Origin: Bacteroidetes bacterium RIFCSPLOWO2_12_FULL_35_15
Lineage (GTDB): Bacteria; Bacteroidota; Bacteroidia; 2-12-FULL-35-15
Direction: 5' to 3'
Assembly (NCBI GenBank): GCA_001769385.1
Contig: MEPB01000077.1
Location: 62,001 to 126,000 of the forward strand
DNA length: 64,000 nt
In this document: positions 18,397 through 27,050 of the stretch, piece by piece
Layout of the letters: each line of letters starts with the position of its first letter
Numbering within the stretch: position 1 is the stretch's first letter
Notes under the pieces: generated by a model
What the model saw: the letters and a program-made list of their open reading frames with translations, nothing else
What the model was told of the DNA's origin: nothing
The model's database searches: none
Position numbers and translations under genes: made by a program

Positions 18397-21300
18397 ATGA
18401 AAAAACATTTACTTCTCATTGTATTGGCATTTGCATTTCAGATAATTAAAGCAAATGAAAATGTTCCAAATAATTACACAGTCTCTTTTAATAAAGCATA
18501 TCAGTTGCATCCGGAGATTCCAAAAGGGATTTTAGAAGCGGTTTCGTTTTGTAATACCCACTTTAATCACATTCAACATGCTTCTTCTCAATCTGAAAGT
18601 TGCACAGGAATACCAAATTCTTATGGTGTGATGGGACTTACATTGGATGGGCAAAATTATTTTGCGAATAACCTTATCACAGTATCAACTCTTTCGGGAA
18701 AAACTGTAAACGAAATTATTACAGATCCGGAAAAAAACATTTTGGCTTATGCTGATGCCTATGTAGCTGTAAAAAATTTATTAGCTATTACAGGAAATGA
18801 TATAGAATCTCAAATTCCAATTTTAGTTTATTTAAGTGAATTACCTCAAAAAACTCTTGGACAAAATTTTGCGTCACAAACTCAACTTTATGGTTATTTT
18901 CAATTTTTAACTACGGTTGATTATCAACAGCAATATGGGTTTCCGCATTATACCATTAATTTTGAAAAGATCTTTGGTGCAGAAAATTATGCAATACTCA
19001 GTTCAACCGAAATTACTGTAACGGATGAAAGTGTTTATAATAAAAGCGGACAGCAGTTCCAAAATAAATCTGTTTTATCTACGGAATATGGTCCCGCAAT
19101 CTGGAATCCTACTACTTGCAATTACAGTTCGCGAAGCGGAACAGCAATTTCTGCAATAACTATTCACACGGTACAAGGAACTTATTCCGGGTGTATTTCA
19201 TGGTTCAAGAATTGTTCTGCAAGTGCTTCTACACACTATGTCCTCCGCTCATCTGACGGGCAGGTTACTCAAATGGTTGTGGAAGCGGATAAAGCCTGGC
19301 ATGTGGGTTCCGAAAACCCTTATACCATCGGTTATGAACATGAGGGATATGTGAATGATGCTTCCTGGTACACCAACGCAATGTATGTCAGTTCTGCCAG
19401 TTTATCCAGAGATATCACGCAAAGCGGATACGGAATAAATCCTTTAAGGACCTATTTCGGACCGGGTTGTTCAGGAAGTACAACTCAATGCGGAATAGGA
19501 GCCTGTACAAAAATTAAGGGTCATCAAATGTATCCGAATCAAACACATACTGATCCCGGACCAAATTGGAACTGGGCTTATTATTATTTATTGATCAATA
19601 ATAATCCAACTATTACTACAGTTACAACTGCCACCGGCACATCTACCGACAATGGCGGAAGTACTGCAAACTATACAGATGACCAACGTATATTAACACT
19701 TATTCAACCCACAGGTGCTACATCTGTCACACTTAATTTTACATCCTTCAACCTGGAATTAAATTGGGATTATTTATTAATTTATGATGGAACAACCACA
19801 GCTGCTCCATTGTTAGGAAAATACACAGGCACAACAAATCCGGGAACCATTACATCAAGCGGTGGGTCTTTATTAATAGAGTTTCGTTCTGACTGTGCAA
19901 CTACCGCACCCGGTTGGGTTGCCAACTGGACAAGCAATATTGTGATACCAACATCGCCAGATAATGTTGCTCCAACAACAACAGTAAGCACCCCGAATAC
20001 TTGGGAAACAGCTAACTTCACAGCTGCTTTCACAGATGCTGATAATGCAGGAGGAAGTGGTCTGGAAAAAAGTTATTACCAGGTAATTGATTATAACGGA
20101 ATCGAATGGCGAGCCAATAAAAACAATGGTTTTTTTGCAGATAATTTTGATGCTGCAATTCATCCTGACTGGACCAGCGCAAACGGAAATTGGAGCATTA
20201 ACACTGGCGCCTTATACCAATCAAATGAAGATTCCACTAATACCAACATTTACGCTTCCTTGAACCAAACTTTATCAAACAGATATTTATATAATTTCTA
20301 TGGAAAAATTGATGGAGCAGGAACAAATAAACGAGCAGGATTTCATTTCTTTTGTGATAATGCTTCTCAATCAAATCGTGGAAACTCTTATTTTGTATGG
20401 TTCAGAGTAGATAATGCAAAATTACAAATTTACAAAGTGGTGAATGATGTATTTGGTTCACCGGTAGTAGATACAGCATTTACAACCCTTGCCGGACAAT
20501 GGTATGATTATAAAGTTATTTACGATCGCATCACCGGAAAAATTTCCATTTATAGAGACAATTCATTTGTTACAAGCTGGAAAGATCCATCACCCTACGC
20601 TACTGGAAATGCAATTTCCTTCCGAAGCGGAAATGCAAATTTCGCGATCAATGAATTAAAAGTATATCGTTCCCGTTTAGCCTCCGCTTCCATATCTGTT
20701 GGTGCTGCAGCAACGAATGATATTCGTTATCAGAATCCGAATCCGACCACTTCTTCCGCTAAAATAAAATCCATCTGCGTGGACTCAGCAAGAAATCTTT
20801 CTGCCATATTTTATAAAGATCTGAACATTGACTGGACAGTTCCAAGCACTGTGGATACCATCAATGATGGCACAGGAGCAGATATCATATTTACAAATTC
20901 TGCAACTGATCTGTCGGCAAACTGGAGTAATGCTGCTGATACCAACTCTGCAATTGATCGTTATTGGTATGCAATAGGAACAAGTCCGGGAGCAACAAAT
21001 ATCAAAACATGGACGGATAATTGGTTCAACAGAAGTGTAACTGCAACAGGTTTAAGTTTAGTGAACGGACAAATTTATTATTTCAGCGTTAAGTCTGAAG
21101 ATGGCGCAGGATTACTATCAACAGTATTTACCAGCAACGGGCAAACAGTTCAATTAAGTTTAGGAATAACCGACCAAGATGGATTGAATACCATTTCGGT
21201 TTCACCAAATCCTTTTTCAAACACTACCAGCCTAACTTATAATTTAACTGAAAATTCGAAAATTACCATTTCACTATTTGATGTATTAGGGAAGGAAATT

Positions 21301-21444
21301 ATTTTATATAACAACTCCAATCAGACATCCGGAAAGCATGAATTGACAATCAATTCAAATGAATTGAAAATTGCAAAAGGAATGTATTTTGTGAAGATCA
21401 AAACCGATAAAAATTTAAAAACCCTGAAAGTGGTTTTGAAATAA
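18397..21444 (+). CDS. T9SS-secreted N-acetylmuramoyl-L-alanine amidase with CUB and lectin-like tail
   Basis: 1015 residues. Signal peptide (1-19). Residues 36-180 resemble a helical lysozyme/transglycosylase-like domain (HPEIPKGILEAVSFCNTHFN, YGVMGLTLDG). Amidase_2 domain at about 250-395: probable zinc ligands His257 (ITIHTVQG), His384 and Asp386 (HTDPGPNWNW), with conserved WHVG and IGYEHEG. A CUB-like domain (about 405-515), a laminin-G/lectin-like module (about 560-770), a fibronectin-like module and a T9SS type A sorting domain follow (SPNPFSNTTSLTYN to GMYFVKIKT). It would cut peptidoglycan stem peptides outside the cell. The tail closely matches the GH18 protein two genes on. Confidence 0.92.
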   Translation: MKKHLLLIVLAFAFQIIKANENVPNNYTVSFNKAYQLHPEIPKGILEAVSFCNTHFNHIQHASSQSESCTGIPNSYGVMGLTLDGQNYFANNLITVSTLSGKTVNEIITDPEKNILAYADAYVAVKNLLAITGNDIESQIPILVYLSELPQKTLGQNFASQTQLYGYFQFLTTVDYQQQYGFPHYTINFEKIFGAENYAILSSTEITVTDESVYNKSGQQFQNKSVLSTEYGPAIWNPTTCNYSSRSGTAISAITIHTVQGTYSGCISWFKNCSASASTHYVLRSSDGQVTQMVVEADKAWHVGSENPYTIGYEHEGYVNDASWYTNAMYVSSASLSRDITQSGYGINPLRTYFGPGCSGSTTQCGIGACTKIKGHQMYPNQTHTDPGPNWNWAYYYLLINNNPTITTVTTATGTSTDNGGSTANYTDDQRILTLIQPTGATSVTLNFTSFNLELNWDYLLIYDGTTTAAPLLGKYTGTTNPGTITSSGGSLLIEFRSDCATTAPGWVANWTSNIVIPTSPDNVAPTTTVSTPNTWETANFTAAFTDADNAGGSGLEKSYYQVIDYNGIEWRANKNNGFFADNFDAAIHPDWTSANGNWSINTGALYQSNEDSTNTNIYASLNQTLSNRYLYNFYGKIDGAGTNKRAGFHFFCDNASQSNRGNSYFVWFRVDNAKLQIYKVVNDVFGSPVVDTAFTTLAGQWYDYKVIYDRITGKISIYRDNSFVTSWKDPSPYATGNAISFRSGNANFAINELKVYRSRLASASISVGAAATNDIRYQNPNPTTSSAKIKSICVDSARNLSAIFYKDLNIDWTVPSTVDTINDGTGADIIFTNSATDLSANWSNAADTNSAIDRYWYAIGTSPGATNIKTWTDNWFNRSVTATGLSLVNGQIYYFSVKSEDGAGLLSTVFTSNGQTVQLSLGITDQDGLNTISVSPNPFSNTTSLTYNLTENSKITISLFDVLGKEIILYNNSNQTSGKHELTINSNELKIAKGMYFVKIKTDKNLKTLKVVLK

Positions 21445-21462
21445 TTTACTCGATTCGAATAC

Positions 21463-21491
21463 CCCTGTCAGGGTTTGAAACCCTGACAGGG
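21463..21491. repeat. Perfect palindrome, GTTT-G-AAAC core
   Basis: CCCTGTCAGGGTTT (21463-21476), a single G, then AAACCCTGACAGGG (21478-21491): 14-bp perfect arms with a 1-nt centre. It lies between the amidase and the next T9SS gene. The centre GTTT-N-AAAC is shared with the palindrome at 26802-26834. Confidence 0.75.
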
Positions 21492-21516
21492 ATAAAATTC
21501 AACTAAATATTCTCCA

Positions 21517-22263
21517 ATGAATGTCAAGAAGATTTTTTTCACAACGATTTTCACTATGCTACTTGCATTTATGGCAAATGGCACAACCTGGACAACTATT
21601 TCAAATGGTTTTTGGAATGACCCTGCAACATGGTCAACAGGTGTAGTCCCGCCACTTTCAAGTGCTGATACTTTTAATATAAAATTTCCGGTTGCCATCC
21701 AAAATAATTTGACTTTCAACACAGGAGCTTTCTTATATATTGACAGTACCGGAGGTATATGCGGACATTACAAGGTCACTGTAAAATCAGGCGCAAAACT
21801 ATCAAAATTCGGGATACTTGAATTGGATACTCTTTCTATTCCCGGAGGAATTGTTACTTGTCAGGCTCCCGGACAGGTCATCTTAACTTGTTATGGAATT
21901 ATTAGTAACGGAGGCTCCTTTTCTGTGAATGGTTGTTCACTTGCTGTTGGCCCTTGGTTTAATTGTCTTCAGCCTGCCTATGCATTTGTTTTAGGAATAG
22001 ATGAAATGAGCACGACCAATTCAGTTGTTCTATACCCCAACCCTAACAATGGTAAATTCACTTTAACATATCAATTATCAAGTCCGAAAGCAGAATTAAA
22101 AATAATAAATCTTTTAGGCGAAAATATTTACAGTCAATATCTTTATGGCACAGGGGGGTCGGTAGAAATTACAATTTCAGAATTTAGAAAAGGCATTTAT
22201 TTTTGGGAAATAATTACCGAAGAAGGAATTACAAAAAAAGGAAAAATTGAAGTATTAAAATAA
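21517..22263 (+). CDS. T9SS-secreted beta-rich protein
   Basis: 248 residues: signal peptide (1-22), a G8-like or autotransporter-like start (TTISNGFWNDPATWSTGVVP) with short beta repeats to about residue 155, and a T9SS type A sorting domain (VLYPNPNNGKFTLTYQLSS, LKIINLLGENIY, KGIYFWEI). The 'W-x-N-PATW' opening is frequent in Bacteroidota surface proteins. It lies between two hydrolases on the same strand, 6 nt before the GH18 gene, suggesting a common transcript. No catalytic residues seen. Confidence 0.85.
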   Translation: MNVKKIFFTTIFTMLLAFMANGTTWTTISNGFWNDPATWSTGVVPPLSSADTFNIKFPVAIQNNLTFNTGAFLYIDSTGGICGHYKVTVKSGAKLSKFGILELDTLSIPGGIVTCQAPGQVILTCYGIISNGGSFSVNGCSLAVGPWFNCLQPAYAFVLGIDEMSTTNSVVLYPNPNNGKFTLTYQLSSPKAELKIINLLGENIYSQYLYGTGGSVEITISEFRKGIYFWEIITEEGITKKGKIEVLK

Positions 22264-22269
22264 TTAACA

Positions 22270-25200
22270 ATGAAAAAAACACTACTCCTGATTTTTACAT
22301 TTGCAACACAAATTTGTTTTGCACAAAACAAAAATGAAATTCACAAATCCATTCACCAGGAAGAATTAGAAAAATATGCGCAGTATAATTTAAGCACCGA
22401 TGCGCAATGGGACAGTTTACGTGCCGTTCAAACAGATTTACCAAAAAGTGTACGCCCTGTTGAAAGTGAACTTAAAAGTGGCTCACGTGCCTGCAACCTG
22501 AACAAACGTGTGTATGGCTGGCATCCATACTGGAGCAATGGCTTACAAACAAATTACGACTGGAACGGATTAACGGACCTGTGTTATTTTGCTTATGAAG
22601 TAAATTCAGCAACAGGTGCGGCATCCAACACCCACAGTTGGTCAACAGCTGCAGTTGTAACAGCAGCTCAAACAAACGGAGTGAATGTTACTTTGTGTGC
22701 CACATTATTCAGCGGACATACTACATTTTTTGCAAGTTCCACCTCACAACAAACCCTTATTACCAATTTAATAAATGCCGTTCAACAACGAAATGCACAT
22801 GGTGTAAATATTGATTTCGAAGGAATGGGATCTTCGCACAAAGCAAGTTTTACAGCCTTTATGATCGATCTTTGTAATCAAATGCATGCAGCAATTCCCG
22901 GTTCAGAAATAAGCATTGCTTTGTATTCAGTGGATTGGAGCGGAGTGTTTGATATGCCGGCTTTAAATCCTTATGTTGATCTATTTGTAATCATGGGTTA
23001 CGATTATTATTACAGTGGAAGTACCACAGCCGGACCAGAAGACCCCTTGTATAATTTCCAAACTTCTTACAATTACACCCTCACAAAATCAATTACATAC
23101 TATCTGAACAAAGGCACCTCCAGATCAAAATTATTATTGGGCCTGCCCTATTATGGCCGGGAATGGGCCACTACAGCATCTACTGCGCCAAGCAGCACAA
23201 CAGGTGGCGGAACAAATACAGTTATATATAATACGATGCGCAATAATACATCCGGCAATTACAGCAACCGCCAATGGGATGTGAACAGTTCTTCGAGTTG
23301 GTATTTATCTCAACGTTCAGGTGTCTGGTGGCAGGCATTTGTTGATGATGCGTATTCGATGGGTAAACGTTTCGATATGGTTAATCAATTTGGAATTGGA
23401 GGCATCGGCATCTGGGCATTAGGGTATGATAACGGCTATAGCGACTTCTGGAACCTGATACAAAATAAATTCACCGATTGCGCAACTGTTCCGTGTACAG
23501 ATACTATTTATGACATGGGTGGGCCTAACAGAGATTATTATGCAAATGAAAATTACACATACACCATTGCACCAACAGGATCAACTGGTGTAACATTAAA
23601 TTTTTCTGCATTCACAACTGAATTAAATTACGATACACTCTGGATCTATAATGGTGCAAGTACCGCATCACCATTGATTGGCTTTTACACAGGAACTAAT
23701 AGTCCCGGCACAGTTAGTTCCACTAACGGTGCATTAACCATTCGATTCAAATCCGATATTGCAACACAAGCAAGTGGCTTTAAAGCAATATGGAATTGCA
23801 GCCTGGCAGCTATTGATGTTGTAAATCCTACAACGCAAGTTACTGCACCTACAAACTGGGTAACGCAAAATTTCACCGGTACTTTTACTGATGCTGATAA
23901 TGCAGGCGGTTCAGGTATAGAAAAAAGTTTTTATCAAGTACTTGACTACAATGGTACTGAATGGAGAGCAAATAACGGCAATGGATTTTTCAGTGATAAT
24001 TTCGATCTGGTCCTTCATCCCGACTGGACCATTGCAAATGGAACATGGGCCATCAATGGGGGGTATTTAGAGCAAAGTGATCAGGCAACAACAACTACTA
24101 ATACAAACATATATGCGCCACTTACTCAAAATTTATCGAACAGATATTTATATAACTGGCAAGGAAAAATTGGTGGTACCGGAACAAACAGACGTGCAGG
24201 ATTTCATTTTTTCTGTGATGATGCGACACAATCAAATCGGGGAAACTCTTATTTTGTATGGTTCAGAGTAGATCAGAGTGTTTGTGAATTTTATAAAGTA
24301 ACAGCCAACACTTTTTCTTTAATGAGCTCAGTTCCGATGACAGTAGCCCTAAACACATGGTATGATTATAAAGTTTCATATGATCGTATTTCAGGAAAAA
24401 TAGATGTGTATCAAAATAATATTTTTGCAGGAAGCTGGACAGATCCAACACCATTGTCGAACGGAAATGCAATCTCTTTCCGCAGCGGAAATTGTAATTA
24501 TATGGTGAATGACCTGAAAGTGTATCGTTCACGCTTACAATCTGTTACAGTTAGTGTTGGCGCTGCTTCCACAAATGATGTCCGTTATCAGAATCCCAAT
24601 CCTACTACTCCATCGTGCAGAATAAAATCAATTACAAAAGATGTGACAGGAAATTTATCGACTGTTGCTTTTCAGGATGTAAATGTTGACTGGACAATCC
24701 CATCAAGTGCTTCGGTGGTTGATGGAACCACTACAGATATTGACACTACCTATTCCTTAACACAATTATCTGCGAACTGGACAATTTGCGCAGATACAAA
24801 TTCTGATGTTGTGAATTACTGGTATGCCATTGGAACCACAGCAGGCGCAACAGATATTGTGAATTGGACCAATAATAATCTAAATACCGCAGTTACAAAT
24901 ACCGGATTAACATTAACATCCGGACAACTTTATTACTTCAGTATTAAATCAGAAGATGGAGCAGGATTATTATCAACGATAACAACCAGCGATGGACAAT
25001 TGGCATTATTGGCAACAGGAATTAATGAAGTGGCGAATGATCTTAATCTGATCGCTTTCCCAAATCCATTCACAGAAAATACTACGATAGAATATAATTT
25101 ACAAACAAACAGTACAATTGAAATTTCGCTTATTGATATCCTTGGAAAAGAAATCATGATAACACCTAAACAAAACCAACAAAGCGGAAAACATCAATTA

Positions 25201-25299
25201 GTGATCAATAAATATGATTTGAATCTTTCAAATGGAATTTACTTTTTGAAAGTTAAAACAGACAAAAAAGAAATAATTACAAAATTGATCCTGCAATAA
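22270..25299 (+). CDS. T9SS-secreted GH18 glycoside hydrolase with the same tail as the amidase
   Basis: 1009 residues. Signal peptide (1-19). GH18 barrel at about 78-400: VYGWHPYWSNG, the catalytic strand HGVNIDFEG with the acid Glu184 (the usual first Asp of DxxDxDxE is Asn here), VIMGYDYYY, LLGLPYYGREW and GIGIWALGYDNG. GH18 enzymes cut chitin or related GlcNAc polymers, and spore-wall types cut peptidoglycan. CUB-like (about 408-510), lectin-like, fibronectin-like and T9SS type A domains follow (FPNPFTENTTIEYNLQ, NGIYFLKVKT). From the CUB domain onward it aligns with the 18397-21444 protein nearly end to end. Confidence 0.93.
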   Translation: MKKTLLLIFTFATQICFAQNKNEIHKSIHQEELEKYAQYNLSTDAQWDSLRAVQTDLPKSVRPVESELKSGSRACNLNKRVYGWHPYWSNGLQTNYDWNGLTDLCYFAYEVNSATGAASNTHSWSTAAVVTAAQTNGVNVTLCATLFSGHTTFFASSTSQQTLITNLINAVQQRNAHGVNIDFEGMGSSHKASFTAFMIDLCNQMHAAIPGSEISIALYSVDWSGVFDMPALNPYVDLFVIMGYDYYYSGSTTAGPEDPLYNFQTSYNYTLTKSITYYLNKGTSRSKLLLGLPYYGREWATTASTAPSSTTGGGTNTVIYNTMRNNTSGNYSNRQWDVNSSSSWYLSQRSGVWWQAFVDDAYSMGKRFDMVNQFGIGGIGIWALGYDNGYSDFWNLIQNKFTDCATVPCTDTIYDMGGPNRDYYANENYTYTIAPTGSTGVTLNFSAFTTELNYDTLWIYNGASTASPLIGFYTGTNSPGTVSSTNGALTIRFKSDIATQASGFKAIWNCSLAAIDVVNPTTQVTAPTNWVTQNFTGTFTDADNAGGSGIEKSFYQVLDYNGTEWRANNGNGFFSDNFDLVLHPDWTIANGTWAINGGYLEQSDQATTTTNTNIYAPLTQNLSNRYLYNWQGKIGGTGTNRRAGFHFFCDDATQSNRGNSYFVWFRVDQSVCEFYKVTANTFSLMSSVPMTVALNTWYDYKVSYDRISGKIDVYQNNIFAGSWTDPTPLSNGNAISFRSGNCNYMVNDLKVYRSRLQSVTVSVGAASTNDVRYQNPNPTTPSCRIKSITKDVTGNLSTVAFQDVNVDWTIPSSASVVDGTTTDIDTTYSLTQLSANWTICADTNSDVVNYWYAIGTTAGATDIVNWTNNNLNTAVTNTGLTLTSGQLYYFSIKSEDGAGLLSTITTSDGQLALLATGINEVANDLNLIAFPNPFTENTTIEYNLQTNSTIEISLIDILGKEIMITPKQNQQSGKHQLVINKYDLNLSNGIYFLKVKTDKKEIITKLILQ

Positions 25300-25332
25300 A
25301 AATGTTTATTTTGCATTAAAATAGTATAAAAT

Positions 25333-25509
25333 ATGAAAGAATGTATCGTATGTAAAAAATCTCATAATGAGATTCCCTTAACCTCTTTTATTTATAAAGA
25401 GACCTCCTTTTGGATCTGTCCGCAGCATATCCCAATTTTAATTCACAGTCCGCAGAAGCTGGCAGACTTGCTTCCCGGAGCAGATCAGTTTGAAGGAGCA
25501 GCTCATTAA
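25333..25509 (+). CDS. 58-residue zinc-ribbon-like protein
   Basis: Short frame read directly from the DNA: ATG 25333 to TAA 25507. The N-terminus MKECIVCKKSHNEIPL gives a CxxC knuckle; the second pair is ICPQH (Cys and His three apart), so a CxxC...CxxH zinc site is likely. The rest is LIHSPQKLADLLPGADQFEG, consistent with a small folded domain. It begins 33 nt after the GH18 stop, so may share its transcript. No signal peptide, so cytoplasmic. Function unknown. Confidence 0.7.
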   Translation: MKECIVCKKSHNEIPLTSFIYKETSFWICPQHIPILIHSPQKLADLLPGADQFEGAAH

Positions 25510-25515
25510 TTATTT

Positions 25516-25613
25516 GTCATTTCGAACGGAATGAAATGAAGAGAGAAATCTGTTGATCGAGATAAGATTTCTCCCGGAGTTTATCCTGACGGAGTCGAAG
25601 GGGTTAAAATGAC
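25516..25613. repeat. Dispersed element with imperfect terminal inverted repeats
   Basis: GTCATTTCGAAC at 25516 is mirrored by TTAAAATGAC ending at 25613. Inside are AGAGAAATCTG, its near complement AAGATTTCTC, and the 17-bp segment also found at 15409-15425. The length of about 98 bp and the ends are like a MITE or REP-type unit. Confidence 0.6.
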
Positions 25614-25694
25614 AAGGTTGGTAAAAATAAAAAAACAGATCCTTTTTTATGTTCTTAATAGAAAAAAATAAAATTGAAAATCATATTTTGAACA

Positions 25695-25764
25695 TCATTG
25701 CGAGGAACCGAAGCAATCTATCAAAAGCGATTTATGTGGAGATTGCTTCGGTTCCTCGCAATGA
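25695..25764. repeat. 25-bp perfect inverted repeat (cruciform)
   Basis: Arms 25695-25719 and 25740-25764 are perfectly complementary, starting TCATTGCGAGGAACCGAAGC, with a 20-nt loop. ATTGCGAGGAAC...GAAGCAATC is a motif recalled from dispersed palindromic repeats of several bacterial groups. No T-run follows, so it is not a simple terminator. Confidence 0.75.
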
Positions 25765-25850
25765 CAAGCTAACAGCAGAAAATCTTTAACCATTAATAAC
25801 AAGGCATGAACTTTATAGTATGTCGTTTCAAAAAATTAAAATTTAGTACA

Positions 25851-26714
25851 ATGCGTTTCCTTTTTCTCTCCATTTTTATTTTTCTTTACATCCTCACCAA
25901 AGCACAAGATGATGTTGATCCATTTGAAAAATATGGCCCTCCGGGCGCAACATACACCAATTTGAAAGATGCATTGCTGGATTCGAAAATAGCATACAAA
26001 GTAAAAATCGAAAATCAGATCCTTGATCCAAAACTTTCACCAAAATTTGGAAAACTCACGCAAACACAGGCTTTGCAGCTGTCAAGCAATAGTTTAACAC
26101 AATTACCGGAAGGATTTAAAGAGCTGACAAATCTTATTTATTTTGCGAGCATTGGAAATCAACTTACTTCCTTGCCAACAGATTTTAGTAACCTATCACA
26201 ACTCACCGAGCTTCATTTACACAGCACCAAATTAGATTCCTTAACAAATGATTTTGTTTATCTGGGGAAACTAAAAGCATTAGAAATACAGAACAATAAA
26301 GCTGATACTTTTTATTTCCCTAATACATTTGGATACTTAGCCAGCCTGAATAGTTTATTATTATTTAATACGAAGCTTGATACGTTGCCAGGCTCATTTG
26401 CTGAATTTAAAAAATTAAAAAGTTTGACATTCGCCATGTGCGGGTTAAACAAAGTACCGAAGGGCATAAGTAAAATAGGGTCTTTAGAGTTATTAGTACT
26501 TGATAATAATTCAATAAGCGAACTTCCAAAAAGTATTTATAAATTAAAAAACTTAAAATACCTTTCCCTTCAAAGTAATAAACTTGTTGCAATTTCTGAC
26601 AGCATTTGTATGCTAAAAAACCTTGAAATGCTTGACTTGCGGGGAAATTACCTGAAAGAATATGATATTGCCATATTGAAGGCATTATTGCCGAAATGCC
26701 GGATTTTGTATTAG
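25851..26714 (+). CDS. Leucine-rich-repeat secreted protein
   Basis: 287 residues from ATG 25851; an ATG 45 nt upstream would add a tail ahead of the signal peptide MRFLFLSIFIFLYILTKAQ and is less likely. Residues 60-285 are about nine LRRs with the x-L-x-x-L-x-L-x-x-N-x-L pattern (LTNLIYFASIGNQLTSLP, LKNLKYLSLQSNKLVAI, LKNLEMLDLRGNYL). This makes a solenoid for protein binding. There is no catalytic domain and no T9SS tail, so it may remain periplasmic or on the surface by another route. Confidence 0.87.
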   Translation: MRFLFLSIFIFLYILTKAQDDVDPFEKYGPPGATYTNLKDALLDSKIAYKVKIENQILDPKLSPKFGKLTQTQALQLSSNSLTQLPEGFKELTNLIYFASIGNQLTSLPTDFSNLSQLTELHLHSTKLDSLTNDFVYLGKLKALEIQNNKADTFYFPNTFGYLASLNSLLLFNTKLDTLPGSFAEFKKLKSLTFAMCGLNKVPKGISKIGSLELLVLDNNSISELPKSIYKLKNLKYLSLQSNKLVAISDSICMLKNLEMLDLRGNYLKEYDIAILKALLPKCRILY

Positions 26715-26715
26715 A

Positions 26716-26744
26716 GCTATTACCGCTATAGCATTTTATTTTTT
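26716..26744 (+). terminator. Weak terminator after the LRR gene
   Basis: GCTAT (26716-26720) pairs with ATAGC (26728-26732) over a 7-nt loop and is followed by ATTTTATTTTTT. Only 5 bp, so low confidence. Confidence 0.35.
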
Positions 26745-26801
26745 AAATAATATCATTAATTAAATCAAATTAGTCCAATCTGTTTTTTGCCTCAGCGATA
26801 A

Positions 26802-26834
26802 ACCTTTTCCAAAGTTTCAAACTTTGGAAAAGGT
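26802..26834. repeat. Perfect palindrome, GTTT-C-AAAC core
   Basis: Sixteen-bp arms ACCTTTTCCAAAGTTT (26802-26817) and its complement (26819-26834) around a single C. Same GTTT-N-AAAC centre as 21463-21491 with different arms. The preceding TCAGCGATAAACCT also matches 5785-5797 closely. The rest of the gap 26715-27050 shows nothing else. Confidence 0.75.
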
Positions 26835-27050
26835 ATAATTACCTCTGGATTGATTCATAAAAAGTATTGATATAATTGCCCCACCTTTAATATCTTCCTA
26901 AGATAATTCCAATTGTAATTTGTTACAAAACTAAAACATGACATATAATAGCTGCTGTTTTCAAAGAATGTTTTAAATTGCAGTAAGATTGAAAAAATAA
27001 AAAAAACGATTCCTATTTCCAATCAGTAATTTGCACTCAAAAAAGTCACC

